The notes: generated by a model not told the origin, from the sequence alone. 44,074 nucleotides of DNA from Clostridia bacterium (GCA_017518975.1 JAFWTH010000098.1:1-44074), one strand, 5' to 3'. Shown: positions 8,785 through 17,566, counted from the stretch's first letter. Translations and numbers: made by a program.

Positions 8785-10881
8785 TCACCTCACGTCGTGC
8801 ATAAGATCTCCGTACGTCGGATAGCACCAGAATTCGCGGCCGACGATCTTCTCGATCCCGTCGGCGGCGACGCGCGCTCTGTGCATATCGGAGAGGACAC
8901 GGTCGCGGCAAAGCTCCGCGGCCTCGACGGCGTTTTCCGTCCTGCGGAGCGCTGCGGTCGATTCTTCAAGTATGTTCGAGCACTCGTAAAGCTCGTCGGT
9001 GAGGTCCGCGAGACGGTCGAGAAGCTTTTCTTCCATACAGATCGAAAGACGCGGGGAGATCGCTTTCTTCGCGGCGGCGCCGTCCGAAAGGACTTTTGAA
9101 TACTTCACTGCGGAGGGGAGTATGTCGTGGTTTATCATATCGACCATCGTGTTCGCCTCGATGGCGACTTTTTTCGCGTAGTTGTCGAGCATGATCTCGC
9201 ATCTGCTTTCCGCTTCCGCCTCGGAGTACACGCCGGTCCGGCGGAACAGCTCGATATTCTTCGAGTCGAGCATGCGGACGACGGCGTCCGCGGTCGTCGG
9301 AAGATTGAGAAGGCCGCGCCTTTTCGCCTCTTCGACCCATTCTTCACCGTATCCGTCTCCATTGAAGATGATCCGGAAGTGTTTTCCGAGCCGCTCCCTG
9401 AGAATCTTCGAGACGGCGCCGAAGGAGCCGTCCGTGCCCTCGAGTTCGTCTGCGATCGAGGACAGTTCGTCTGCGACGGCGGCGTTGAGAGCTATGTTCG
9501 CTCCCGCTATTGAGTCGGAAGAACCGACCATAAGGAATTCGAATTTGTTTCCCGTGAAGGCGAACGGCGACGTTCTGTTTCTGTCCGTGTTGTCCTTCGG
9601 GATCTTCGGAAGGACGTGTACGCCCGTTCCGAGAACGTCCGCGGTACGCGGGGTGTATCTTTCGCCGTCAACGACGGCGCGCAGAAGACCCGTCAGCTCG
9701 TCGCCGAGGAAAACGGAGACGATAGCCGGGGGCGCCTCTGATTTTCCGAGACGGTGATCGTTGCCCGCCGACGCGACGGACGCGCGCAGAAGGTCCTGAT
9801 ATTCGTCGACCGCGCAGACAACCGCGGAGAGGAAAACGAGGAACTGTACGTTTTCCTGCGGCGTATCGCCCGGATCGAGAAGGTTTTTGCCCGTGTCGGT
9901 GGAGAGAGACCAGTTGTTGTGCTTGCCCGATCCGTTGACGCCCTCGAAGGGCTTTTCGTGGAGCAGACAGACGAGGCCGTGACGCGCGGCGACCTTCTTC
10001 ATGATCTCCATCATGAGCTGATTCTGATCGCACGCGATGTTCGCGCGGCAGAAAACGGGGGCGATCTCGTGCTGAGCGGGAGCGACCTCGTTGTGTTCCG
10101 TTTTCGCATAGATCCCGAGTGCCCAGAGCTCTGCGTTCAGATCGTCCATAAACGCGCTGACCGCCGGCTTGAACGCGCCGAAATAGTGGTCGTCGAGCTG
10201 CTGATCCTTCGGAGCCGGAGCGCCGAACAGAGTTCTGCCCGTGTATATCAGATCGCGTCTCTTGTCGAAATCTTCCTTTCTGATAAGAAAGAATTCCTGC
10301 TCCGCGCCTACGGTGACGTTCACCTTCACGGTAGTCTCGTCCCCGAGGGCGCGCAAGACGCGGATGGCCTGTTTGTTTATGATCTCCATCGAGCGGAGAA
10401 GAGGCGTTTTTTTATCGAGCGCCTCGCCGCCGTATGAACAAAACGCGGTCGGTACGCACAGAACGCGGTCCTTGACGAACGCGTAGGACGTCGGGTCCCA
10501 CGCCGTGTATCCTCTCGCCTCGAAGGTGGCGCGAAGGCCGCCGGAGGGGAAGGAGGAAGCGTCGGGCTCACCGCGGAACAGTTCTTTTCCCGAGAATTCG
10601 GTCACGGGAGTGCCGTCGGACGCGGGGGAAAGAAACGCATCGTGCTTTTCGGCGGTGACGCCCGAAAGAGGCTGGAACCAGTGTGTGAAATGGGTCGCGC
10701 CGAGTTCGATCGCCCACTCCTTCATCGCGCGGGCGACTTCGCTCGCCACGGACGGGTCGAGCCGTCTGCCGCCGTCGATCGTTTTCTTCATAGCGGCGTA
10801 TACTTCCGCGGGAAGACGCTCTCTCATGACCTCGTCGCTGAAGACCGCTTTCCCGAACGATCCTCTGATATCATCGCACAT
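8785..10881 (-). CDS. glnN: Type III glutamine synthetase
   Basis: 698 residues, the normal size for the large type III enzyme (type I is about 450). It makes glutamine from glutamate, ammonia and ATP in the cytosol. Seen: the N-terminal GSIII region with FTHWFQPL near residue 75, then the catalytic C-terminal fold with GAEQEFFLI, KTEHNEVAPAQHEIAP and HEKPFEGVNGSGKHNNWSL, which hold the metal, glutamate and ATP sites. The ATG at 10881 has GGAGG at 9 nt. The open frame extends to 11988, but it crosses the perfect promoter at 10936-10964, so all upstream starts are excluded. The gene is monocistronic. Confidence 0.96.
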   Translation of the reverse strand: MCDDIRGSFGKAVFSDEVMRERLPAEVYAAMKKTIDGGRRLDPSVASEVARAMKEWAIELGATHFTHWFQPLSGVTAEKHDAFLSPASDGTPVTEFSGKELFRGEPDASSFPSGGLRATFEARGYTAWDPTSYAFVKDRVLCVPTAFCSYGGEALDKKTPLLRSMEIINKQAIRVLRALGDETTVKVNVTVGAEQEFFLIRKEDFDKRRDLIYTGRTLFGAPAPKDQQLDDHYFGAFKPAVSAFMDDLNAELWALGIYAKTEHNEVAPAQHEIAPVFCRANIACDQNQLMMEIMKKVAARHGLVCLLHEKPFEGVNGSGKHNNWSLSTDTGKNLLDPGDTPQENVQFLVFLSAVVCAVDEYQDLLRASVASAGNDHRLGKSEAPPAIVSVFLGDELTGLLRAVVDGERYTPRTADVLGTGVHVLPKIPKDNTDRNRTSPFAFTGNKFEFLMVGSSDSIAGANIALNAAVADELSSIADELEGTDGSFGAVSKILRERLGKHFRIIFNGDGYGEEWVEEAKRRGLLNLPTTADAVVRMLDSKNIELFRRTGVYSEAEAESRCEIMLDNYAKKVAIEANTMVDMINHDILPSAVKYSKVLSDGAAAKKAISPRLSICMEEKLLDRLADLTDELYECSNILEESTAALRRTENAVEAAELCRDRVLSDMHRARVAADGIEKIVGREFWCYPTYGDLMHDVR

Positions 10882-10935
10882 AACGCACCGCCTCCGGAAC
10901 GCCGTCATAGCGTCCCCCGATTTACAATATACATT

Positions 10936-10964
10936 ATTATAAACGCAGACACCTCCTTTGTCAA
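10936..10964 (-). promoter_or_regulatory. Promoter of glnN
   Basis: Minus strand TTGACA (10964-10959), a 17-bp spacer, TATAAT (10941-10936): a full consensus. The transcript starts about 50 nt upstream of the ATG. Confidence 0.9.
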
Positions 10965-11008
10965 TTGTACAGAATAATGAAGAAGATCCCCATGGAAAAA
11001 TCTTCCCT

Positions 11009-11037
11009 TGACATTTCGCACGGGTAAGGATAAAATA
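11009..11037 (+). promoter_or_regulatory. Promoter of the DUF1292 gene
   Basis: TTGACA (11009-11014), a 17-bp spacer, TAAAAT (11032-11037). It is divergent from the glnN promoter 45 bp away. Confidence 0.82.
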
Positions 11038-11082
11038 AGGACAGAAGAAAAAGCCGCGGAACGCGGCGGATCGGAGAATTTG

Positions 11083-11373
11083 ATGGATAACAACGAATAT
11101 GATCCCGAGATCCTGATCCTCACCGACGAGGAAGGAAAAGAACTCTCTTTCGAACTGATCCACTCTGTCGAAAAGGACGGCGTCGAGTACAAGGCGCTCG
11201 TTCCCGTCGACGAGGAAGGCAACGAAACGGGCGACGAGTATATCATTCTCAAGTGTGTTGAGGACGAGAACGGCGAGCCGGTCCTCGAAACGATCGAGGA
11301 TGACGACGAATTCGACCGTATTGCCGATATTTTCGACGACGAGCTGGCCGACGTTTTCTACGACGAAGACTGA
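11083..11373 (+). CDS. DUF1292 family protein
   Basis: 96 residues, very acidic. The pattern ILTDEEGKELSFELIHSVEKDGVEYKALVP and the later YIILKCVEDENG (quoted in parts) is typical of DUF1292 proteins, small cytosolic proteins of Bacillota with no established biochemical role. The ATG at 11083 has GGAG at 6 nt. An in-frame start at 11008 lies in the promoter and is rejected. In many Bacillota DUF1292 genes sit with yrvK/ruvX-type genes; here it stands alone beside glnN. Confidence 0.85.
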   Translation: MDNNEYDPEILILTDEEGKELSFELIHSVEKDGVEYKALVPVDEEGNETGDEYIILKCVEDENGEPVLETIEDDDEFDRIADIFDDELADVFYDED

Positions 11374-11768
11374 ACAGACCGGATCCCCCGGCGATAAAGC
11401 CCTGCGATGTTCGTTTTCAGCTGAGCGATAAAAACCCACAAAGAGTAAAAGGGAGCCTGGGCTCCGTCCGCGGGTATGCAGACCTCCCCGCGTTCGGCAT
11501 GCCGAACGCGAGACGTTGGGAGCACAAAACGGACGGGAGGGCGCCATCCTTGCGCGAGCAGGGTTTCTTCTTCGCTCGCAGACGGCATTGCGGGGCCCAT
11601 TTAGATGATACCCGTCCCCGACGGGACGGAACGGGATACTTTCGGTGTGATACCTCGCTTTGCGCGACGGTATTTTCCTGCGGCGGAACACCGCAGTTAA
11701 ACTTGTACAAAAAACGACGGCATTATTATGCAAAATGGGAGAAAATCCGCGCGCGGGGAAAAGTATGG
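11374..11768. other. Hairpin-rich intergenic region without a supported gene
   Basis: Nearly 400 bases with several inverted repeats: GGAGCC/GGCTCC near 11452-11465, a perfect 22-bp palindrome at 11489-11510, and CCCGTC/GACGGG near 11612-11626. Open frames exist on both strands, but none has a ribosome binding site or a recognisable product. It may be a dispersed repeat. Confidence 0.4.
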
Positions 11769-11797
11769 TTGATTTATCCCGAGATGTGTGATAAAAT
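11769..11797 (+). promoter_or_regulatory. Promoter of the OppA-like gene
   Basis: TTGATT (11769-11774), a 17-bp spacer, TAAAAT (11792-11797), about 90 nt before the gene. Confidence 0.75.
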
Positions 11798-11896
11798 AAT
11801 CGGTACGGCAATAACGCGCGGAGACCGCGTTCCTGCGTGGTCCGAGCCGTCACAAATAACATACTTATCCGGAAGATCGGATTTAGGGAGAAAAAC

Positions 11897-13669
11897 ATGA
11901 AAAAAATCATCTCGCTGCTTTTAGCCGCTCTGATGCTCGCGGCCGTCCTTTCGGGATGCACTACGCTGCAGAAGCTGGAAGACGGCACTTACGACAGGGG
12001 CGCCGTGATCGAAATGTACCTCTCTGAGGACGTCTATAACTTCGATCCGCAGATCGCCGTGACCGACGAGAATATGCTCAAGGTCATGAGCCTTCTTTTC
12101 GAGGGACTGACGAGGATCGACGCGAACGGAAAGTGGACGAAAGCGCTGATGAAGGACTACGAGGTCAGGCCGAACGACAGAGACGGCTACTCCGTCCTCA
12201 TTACCCTCAACAAGACCAAATGGACCGACGCGAGGACCGTCCAGGCGATCGATTTCGTCAACTCGTGGAAGAGAGTCCTCGATCCCAACAACTCCTGCGA
12301 GGCGGCTTCCCTTCTTTTCGATCTTAAAAACGCCCGCGAGATAAAGAGGAGCGACGAGGGAGTTACCGTCGACGACCTCGGAGTATCCGCCGTTGACACG
12401 TATACCCTCAAGCTCACTTTCAGGAATTCGAACGTGGATCTTGACAGATTCTTCCGTAACTGCGCTTCGATCGCGCTCGTCCCGCTCCGCGAGGATATCA
12501 TCGCGAGATACGGCGACAAGTGGGCGATGAAGACCACTTCCATATGCACGAACGGTCCGTTCGCGCTCAGGGAGATGGAGGTCGGCGGAGTCGTTCGTCT
12601 TGAGAGATCGGGTTACTATTACCGTGATCCCGACAAGGACAAATATTACGACAAATACGTCACTCCCTACAGGCTTATCACCGATTACGGCAGAGGCGAC
12701 GCGGAAAAGATGACGGAAGCGTACGAGAACGGAGAGATCTTCTATCTCGGCAACGTCGCTCTCTCGAAGCGCGCGGAATACAAGAACAAAGCGACCGTCG
12801 TCGATATGCCCGTTACGCAGTCGTATTTCTTCAACACCGAAAACAGTGTTCTCTCGAAACCCGAAGTTCGCCGCGCATTGTCGCTTGCGATCGACAGGAA
12901 TCACATAGTTGAGCTTCTCACTTTTGCAAAACCCGCGACGGGTTACGTCCCGTACGGAGCCGTCAACGACACGGCGAACAGTTCGTTCAGGAACTCGGGA
13001 GAGGATCTGATCGCTGCGGGTGCAAGCGTTGAGGAAGCGAAATCTCTCCTCAGCAAGGCGGGAGTCAGAGGCGGCTCGTTCTCGATCACGGTGAGAAAGA
13101 ACAGTGAGGCGGATCTTGCAGTCGCGCAGTACGTCGCGGAGGTCTGGGGATCGCTTGGGTTTACCGTCAGGATCGACCCCGTCGGCACGAGCGTATTTTC
13201 GGTGACCGAGGGCGAAACGACGACCCTGTACGTCATCGACGACTTCCAGGAGAAATACAAAGCGGGCGACTTTGACGTTATCGCCGTCGATTCGGCGATG
13301 CCTTCCGTCGACGCGTTCAGCACTCTGTCGCAGTTCTCGGAGGAATTCTCCGGAAACGGTGTCGATATGGAATCCGGAAGTTACGAGATCTACCGTCACG
13401 TGACCGGATATTCGAGCGCGGCGTACGACGAACTTATCGAAAAAGCGTACGACGAACCGAACGCCTCCGAGAGGGCGAAGCTGCTCCACGAAGCGGAAAA
13501 ACTTCTGCTTGAGGATATGCCGGTCTGCCCGCTCGTCTTTATGCAGAACGCGTACGTTTCGTCCGGGATCCTCTCCGGATTCAGAACAGACCGCTACGGA
13601 CTCGTCGATTTCAGAAAAGTCAAGATGAAAGATTATATGAAATACAAGCCGTCCGAAGATGAGGAGTAA
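11897..13669 (+). CDS. Peptide ABC transporter substrate-binding lipoprotein (OppA/SBP_bac_5 family)
   Basis: 590 residues. It is a surface-anchored receptor that binds an oligopeptide or similar solute for an Opp/Dpp-type importer. The N-terminus is MKKII plus a hydrophobic run and the lipobox VLSGC. Family features follow: NFDPQIAVTDENMLKVMSLLFEGL near residue 55 (seen in parts), TDARTVQAIDFVNSWKRVLDP (the AxDvxyswkR motif) and PEVRRALSLAIDR near 325. The ribosome binding site AGGGAG lies 7 nt before the ATG at 11897; an upstream in-frame start at 11837 lacks one. No permease or ATPase genes are adjacent, so the partner transporter is elsewhere or the protein works as an orphan receptor. 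Confidence 0.88.
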   Translation: MKKIISLLLAALMLAAVLSGCTTLQKLEDGTYDRGAVIEMYLSEDVYNFDPQIAVTDENMLKVMSLLFEGLTRIDANGKWTKALMKDYEVRPNDRDGYSVLITLNKTKWTDARTVQAIDFVNSWKRVLDPNNSCEAASLLFDLKNAREIKRSDEGVTVDDLGVSAVDTYTLKLTFRNSNVDLDRFFRNCASIALVPLREDIIARYGDKWAMKTTSICTNGPFALREMEVGGVVRLERSGYYYRDPDKDKYYDKYVTPYRLITDYGRGDAEKMTEAYENGEIFYLGNVALSKRAEYKNKATVVDMPVTQSYFFNTENSVLSKPEVRRALSLAIDRNHIVELLTFAKPATGYVPYGAVNDTANSSFRNSGEDLIAAGASVEEAKSLLSKAGVRGGSFSITVRKNSEADLAVAQYVAEVWGSLGFTVRIDPVGTSVFSVTEGETTTLYVIDDFQEKYKAGDFDVIAVDSAMPSVDAFSTLSQFSEEFSGNGVDMESGSYEIYRHVTGYSSAAYDELIEKAYDEPNASERAKLLHEAEKLLLEDMPVCPLVFMQNAYVSSGILSGFRTDRYGLVDFRKVKMKDYMKYKPSEDEE

Positions 13670-13702
13670 AACAGATCCCCGAAAAAACCAAATCGACAAC
13701 AC

Positions 13703-13752
13703 GGCGCAGAACCCCGGTCACCGGCGGTCCTGCGCCTCTCATTCTCTTTTTT
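13703..13752 (+). terminator. Terminator after the OppA-like gene
   Basis: Stem GGCGCAG (13703-13709) / CTGCGCC (13730-13736), with an inner CCGG pairing and a distant T-run at 13747-13752. Moderate quality, because the T-run is not adjacent to the stem. Confidence 0.55.
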
Positions 13753-13774
13753 GAAAAGGAAGTCCGAGATAAAC

Positions 13775-14365
13775 ATGAAACTTCAGAATCCGGAAGAAAT
13801 CAAGATATTCATCCTGTATCTTATGGAGAGGATAGGGTATCCTTTAAGTTATACGGATATCGGTTCAATCGTTATACGGGACGGTGTTACCGATTATTTC
13901 GCTTTTTTTGAACAGTTTGACGATCTGCTGAGATCCGGCCACGTTGCCGAAGTCGACGAAAACGGCGATCCGGTCCCCGGGCTCCCCCGCGACGACGAGG
14001 AGACTGCAGACCCGGCGAAGATGTACGTTATCACAAAGTCGGGCAAACTTATCGCGGACACGCTGTCGGAGAACGTGCTGATGGCAGCTGTCCGTGAAAA
14101 GAGCTATCTGTCCGCGATGCGCCACCTTTCGCTGGAGAAACGAGGAGCCGTCGCAGACCAATCGTTCGAGAGGGACGGGACCGGTTATATATTCCGTTGT
14201 TCGATCAGGGACAAAGACGTTCAGGCGCTCGAAGTGTCCGTCAGAGTGGATACCGTATATCAGCTTAACCGGATGCGTCTCAACTTTGACGAGAACCCGG
14301 ACGTCGTTTTGCGCGGTATTCACGCAATTCTCACCGGAAACGTCAATTATTTGTTCGAAAACTGA
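13775..14365 (+). CDS. DUF4364 family protein
   Basis: 196 residues. The N-terminal half (IKIFILYLMERIG, YTDIGSIV) looks like a winged-helix fold, and the layout as a whole matches DUF4364, a Clostridia family related to small winged-helix regulators with no proven role. The ATG at 13775 is preceded by AAGGAAG about 12 nt away, a little far; a TTG at 13751 is possible in the same frame but is not preferred. It is followed at 14457 by the separate promoter of the sigma-factor gene. Confidence 0.8.
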   Translation: MKLQNPEEIKIFILYLMERIGYPLSYTDIGSIVIRDGVTDYFAFFEQFDDLLRSGHVAEVDENGDPVPGLPRDDEETADPAKMYVITKSGKLIADTLSENVLMAAVREKSYLSAMRHLSLEKRGAVADQSFERDGTGYIFRCSIRDKDVQALEVSVRVDTVYQLNRMRLNFDENPDVVLRGIHAILTGNVNYLFEN

Positions 14366-14456
14366 ATTGGAAGATCAAAAAAGCACGAAAAATCTGTAAT
14401 TTGCACAAACCGGGATGAATATAAGACGTATTTCTGCCCCTTTTTTTAAAAAAGTG

Positions 14457-14485
14457 TTGACAACGGTTAGAAATTATGTTATATT
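14457..14485 (+). promoter_or_regulatory. Promoter of the sigma-factor gene
   Basis: TTGACA (14457-14462), a 17-bp spacer, TATATT (14480-14485). The leader is only about 30 nt. Confidence 0.85.
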
Positions 14486-14520
14486 TCTTAATACCTCAAA
14501 AAGCGGTTTTCTGAAACGGT

Positions 14521-15114
14521 ATGAAAAAAACTGATAAAAAAAGCGACGTCGGGGATCTTGTCCGTGCGGCAAAGGCGGGAGACGGCGAATCATACGAGGC
14601 GCTCTTGCGGGAATACGGCGGGATGATCGGCGCCGCGATATCGTCGTTCAGCTCGTCGATCGTATCTGCAGATCCGGAGGCAGGAGCCGCTTTTTCGGAA
14701 GAAGACCTCAAACAGGAGGCGGGGATAGCTTTTCTACGCGCAATACGTACGTACGATCCGGAATCAAAACCGGGAGTGACGTTCGGTCTTTACGCCAAGA
14801 TCTGCGTCAGGAACGCTATGATCTCCCTTTTCAGAAAGTACCGGACACGAAAAATGAGACTCAAACGCGCGGGCGGCAGACGAGGGATCGCGGAAGCGTC
14901 CGTTCAGAGCGCTGAAGGCGACGTGGATCCCGCTGATCTTTTTGAGCGCGCTTCGGATCTTCTGTCGTCTTTTGAGGCCGCGGTTTTCAGCGCGTACCTC
15001 AAAGGGGCGAAGCCGTGTGAGACGGCGGTGGCGTTCGGAGTGTCTGAAAAATCCGTTTATAACGCGCTTTACCGCGCGAAGGCAAAGGTCAGGAGCCTTT
15101 CCGAAAACCGATAA
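14521..15114 (+). CDS. Sigma-70 family RNA polymerase sigma factor (SigH-like)
   Basis: 197 residues. It directs RNA polymerase to a subset of promoters. Region 2 is at residues 12-105 (AAKAGDGESYEALLREY, EEDLKQEAGIAFLRAIRTYDP with its -10-binding helix, then FGLYAKICVRNAM); region 4 is a C-terminal helix-turn-helix (ETAVAFGVSEKSVYNALYRAKAKVR). The pattern resembles the SigH/Spo0H branch more than the ECF group. No clear ribosome binding site precedes the ATG, so translation may be weak. No anti-sigma gene is adjacent. Confidence 0.85.
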   Translation: MKKTDKKSDVGDLVRAAKAGDGESYEALLREYGGMIGAAISSFSSSIVSADPEAGAAFSEEDLKQEAGIAFLRAIRTYDPESKPGVTFGLYAKICVRNAMISLFRKYRTRKMRLKRAGGRRGIAEASVQSAEGDVDPADLFERASDLLSSFEAAVFSAYLKGAKPCETAVAFGVSEKSVYNALYRAKAKVRSLSENR

Positions 15115-15154
15115 TCCGTCTGCGGGCGAAAGCCCGCGGGCTGAATATATCATA

Positions 15155-15217
15155 TGCCCGGATAGCTTAACTCAGAGCGTTGTTTACAAAGGTGACGGTC
15201 GGAATCCGTCGAGGGCA
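15155..15217 (+). pseudogene. Degenerate tRNA-like sequence
   Basis: 63 bases that begin TGCCCGGATAGCTTAACT and end CCGTCGAGGGCA. A D-arm-like stretch (GCTT...GAGC), a T-arm-like stem GACGG/CCGTC with a 7-base loop, and closing bases TGCCC/GGGCA are visible. The middle collapses to TTGT-TT-ACAA, so an anticodon loop is missing, the last two acceptor pairs do not form, and the T-loop is TCGGAAT instead of TTCGAAT. It looks like a decayed tRNA lying in the leader of the zinc-ribbon gene. A functional tRNA is excluded; a chance resemblance is possible. Confidence 0.45.
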
Positions 15218-15250
15218 AAAAAATACCATATTTTAAAGCGAGGTAAGGAA

Positions 15251-15535
15251 ATGTACGAGGACAAGACCCTGAAGTGCAAGGAATGCGGACAGGATTTCGT
15301 ATTCACTGCAGGTGAGCAGGAATTCTACGCTGAGAAAGGCTTCCAGAATGAGCCTCAGCGCTGCAAGGCGTGCCGTGACGCGAGAAAGAACGCGGCTCGT
15401 GAGCAGAGAGAGATGTTCACTACCGTATGCGCCAACTGCGGCGGCGAAGCGAAGGTTCCCTTCCAGCCGACCAGCGACAGACCCGTATACTGCAGCGAGT
15501 GCTTTGCCGCTATGAAGCAGCAGGCAGCAGAGTAA
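15251..15535 (+). CDS. Zinc-ribbon protein with two CxxC-pair modules
   Basis: 94 residues. The first module has CKEC near residue 9 and CKAC near 38 (zinc-ribbon spacing around a QDFVFTAGEQEFY core). The second has CANC near 61 and CSEC near 82, the CxxC-x17-CxxC arrangement known from small Clostridia proteins. Each set of four cysteines can hold one zinc. The biochemical role is not established; nucleic-acid or protein contacts are possible. AGGTAAGGA is the ribosome binding site directly before the ATG. The gene ends before a strong bidirectional terminator. Confidence 0.85.
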   Translation: MYEDKTLKCKECGQDFVFTAGEQEFYAEKGFQNEPQRCKACRDARKNAAREQREMFTTVCANCGGEAKVPFQPTSDRPVYCSECFAAMKQQAAE

Positions 15536-15586
15536 TTCAGGGTACTGGTATTGCTTTATTAAAGGTCTTTAATTCAGCAAAAAACG

Positions 15587-15620
15587 ATCAGCCGTCCTTC
15601 AAGGGCGGCTGATTGCTTTT
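15587..15620. terminator. Bidirectional terminator
   Basis: Stem ATCAGCCGTCCTT / AAGGGCGGCTGAT with an A-run before it and TGCTTTT after it, between the convergent zinc-ribbon gene and flavoprotein gene. Confidence 0.9.
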
Positions 15621-16860
15621 ATTCTGCGCTGAATGCGGCGGCTTCTCCCGCCGCGGCTCCTGTGGAGAATGCGATCTGAAGATTAAAACCTCCGGTATAG
15701 GCGTCGGCGTCGATGACTTCTCCTGCGAAGAAGAGCCCGGGGACGTCGCGCGATCCCATCGTCTTCGGATCAAGCGCGCGGAGATCCACACCTCCGGCTG
15801 TGACGATCGCTTCGTCGATCGGACGGAAGCGTGTCGGCGTCAAACGGAATTCTTTATAGGCGGAGAGCAAAGCGCGGCGAGCTGTACGGTTGATGTTTCC
15901 CGCACGGCATCTGGGATCGACACCCGCCTGTTTGATTATGTACGGGATCATCGCCGCCGGCGCCGTTCCGCGAAGTGCGTTTATCAGGTCTTTCCCGGAA
16001 GAGGATTCGAGGACGGAACGAAGCCGCTCGTCAAATTCATCCTGTTTTACCGCGGGTTTAAGGTCGATCTCCATTTTGTACCCGGAAACGGGGTGATCTC
16101 TCATGGATGCGGTCGCGGAAAGAACGATGGGACCCGTTACTCCGAAATGGGAGAAAAGCATCTCTCCGGTTCGCGTGAAAACAACTGATCCCGACTGCGA
16201 GCGCACCGTGAGCGCAACGTTTTTCAGGGTCAGCCCGGAAAGAGCGGAAAAATCCTCCTTCGTTTCAACGGGAACGAGCGAGGGCAAAAGATCTGTGACC
16301 GGCACCCCGGACGCGCGCGCAAACGCGTATCCGTCGCCGGTCGAACCGGTCAGCGGATAACTGATCCCGCCGGTCGCTATGACGACGGCGTCGTATTTTT
16401 CCGTTCCCGAGCGCGTTTTCACCTCGAAAGAACCGTCTGTCCTTAAAACCGACAGAACCGGACATGAAGTGCGAAGCCGGACGCCCGACGAGATCAGCTG
16501 CGAGAGGAGAGCGTCGACGACGTCATACGCCCGGTCCGACGCCGGGAACACCCGGTTGCCGTGTTCCGTCTTGAGTGGAACGCCCGCCTCCTCGAAAAAG
16601 TCCATGACCCGACGGGGCGGAAAGCGGAAAACGGAACTGTAGAGGAATTTGCCTCCGCGCACGACGTGAGAGATAACGTCCGCAGGGGCGCAGTCGTTCG
16701 TTACGTTGCAGCGGCCTTTTCCCGTTATGGCGAGCTTCCTGCCGACCTTTTCGTTTTTTTCAAAAAGAGTGACGGAGGCGCCGTATTCCGCCGCTTTCAG
16801 CGCGGCGAACATCCCGGCGGGTCCCGCGCCGACAACTGCGATTTTCGCGTTTGCGCTCAC
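15619..16860 (-). CDS. FAD-dependent oxidoreductase of the YhiN/BaiN (HI0933) family
   Basis: 413 residues. The N-terminal dinucleotide-binding fold is VVGAGPAGMFAA at 9-20, followed by the FAD-contacting GRKLAITGKGRCNVTN, the family hallmark. The C-terminal FAD motif FFAGEVIDADAYTGGFNLQ is also present (within residues 380-400). Relatives include BaiN, proposed to act in bile-acid dehydroxylation, but most members have no proven substrate, so none is claimed here. The start is GTG at 16860 with GGGGG 7 nt upstream. Normal length. Confidence 0.9.
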   Translation of the reverse strand: MSANAKIAVVGAGPAGMFAALKAAEYGASVTLFEKNEKVGRKLAITGKGRCNVTNDCAPADVISHVVRGGKFLYSSVFRFPPRRVMDFFEEAGVPLKTEHGNRVFPASDRAYDVVDALLSQLISSGVRLRTSCPVLSVLRTDGSFEVKTRSGTEKYDAVVIATGGISYPLTGSTGDGYAFARASGVPVTDLLPSLVPVETKEDFSALSGLTLKNVALTVRSQSGSVVFTRTGEMLFSHFGVTGPIVLSATASMRDHPVSGYKMEIDLKPAVKQDEFDERLRSVLESSSGKDLINALRGTAPAAMIPYIIKQAGVDPRCRAGNINRTARRALLSAYKEFRLTPTRFRPIDEAIVTAGGVDLRALDPKTMGSRDVPGLFFAGEVIDADAYTGGFNLQIAFSTGAAAGEAAAFSAE

Positions 16861-16948
16861 AGAGTTTCCCCCTTTCCGTTCCGGACTTGCTTCGCGCTCA
16901 TTTTACCACAGAACGGGAACGTTTTCAAGGAAGAAAAAGAGGGGGCTG

Positions 16949-17395
16949 TCAAAAAAAGTCTTTCATCTTTTCCGCTCCGTTCAACTCGAATCCTATGACC
17001 TCGCGGGCGAGGGAGGAAACGTCCGGATGACACCCCACGGCCGAGCACTTTTCGAGTTTTTCACCGAGACGGCGCGCTTCTCGCGCCTCCCCGCGCGCGA
17101 TCATCCCGGCGATCTCGGATCTGCCGGTGCCGGGAAAGGTGCCGACGGCGATCGCGCCTCTCGAAATCAGGCGCGATGCGAACGACGGCTCCCGGGGGTA
17201 AAGCGACCGTTCTCTCATCATTTTTTCGGTTTTTTTCGCATATTCGGAATACCGCTCGATTTGGGATGTCACTTCTGTCAGCATAAACCGATCTGTGATC
17301 TTCGGGGTCACGCTGCATAGGTTATCCGCACCGGACCTCAGCGATTTATATATATCCGAAAGCAAGGACGCATCCGTGCGCGGGTTTGGGTTCAT
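16949..17395 (-). CDS. Small all-helical protein of unknown function
   Basis: 148 residues. The helical pattern (SLLSDIYKSLRSGADNL; ITDRFMLTEVTSQIERYSEY; then a C-terminal Ala/Glu-rich helix) could form a four-helix bundle of ferritin-like type, but no metal ligands are clearly conserved and I do not recognise the family. The ATG at 17395 has GGAG at 9 nt. It lies at the end of the GC-rich core, just before the tRNA and integrase. Its codon use matches the core, so it belongs to the chromosome rather than the mobile element. Confidence 0.65.
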   Translation of the reverse strand: MNPNPRTDASLLSDIYKSLRSGADNLCSVTPKITDRFMLTEVTSQIERYSEYAKKTEKMMRERSLYPREPSFASRLISRGAIAVGTFPGTGRSEIAGMIARGEAREARRLGEKLEKCSAVGCHPDVSSLAREVIGFELNGAEKMKDFF

Positions 17396-17468
17396 TTTCG
17401 TCAGCTCCTTTTTGTTACTGCTGACTATAATATCGGCGTGAAGGAACTGAAATATTACGTTGCCGTTC

Positions 17469-17497
17469 TTGACAATTTTTCGTCTATATGGTATTAT
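17469..17497 (+). promoter_or_regulatory. Promoter of the tRNA-Ser region
   Basis: TTGACA (17469-17474), a 17-bp spacer, TATTAT (17492-17497), 16 bases before the broken tRNA-Ser. No comparably good promoter precedes the intact tRNA, so this one may drive both. Confidence 0.8.
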
Positions 17498-17512
17498 ATA
17501 CGATGCTTTTAC

Positions 17513-17566
17513 GGAGAGGTATCGAAGCGGTCATAACGAGGCGGTCTTGAAAAACTCCTGGGTTCG
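17513..17566 (+). pseudogene. Broken tRNA-Ser (5' part, 3' part lost)
   Basis: The first 41 bases match the intact tRNA-Ser at 17683 except at three positions, through the anticodon loop TCTTGAAAA. The variable arm is then missing, a TGGGTTCG remnant of the T-arm follows, and the 3' acceptor strand is absent. It cannot fold as a tRNA. It keeps the strong promoter that a functional copy would need. Confidence 0.8.

Noticed and set aside
10882..11988. N-terminal extension of glutamine synthetase in the open frame
   Set aside because: It crosses the consensus promoter of glnN and the DUF1292 gene; the normal 698-residue length starts at 10881.
11921..13702. 593-codon minus-strand frame opposite the OppA-like gene
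   Set aside because: Arg/Val/Asp-rich composition typical of an antisense frame; no known domain, and the plus-strand gene has lipobox, promoter and ribosome binding site.
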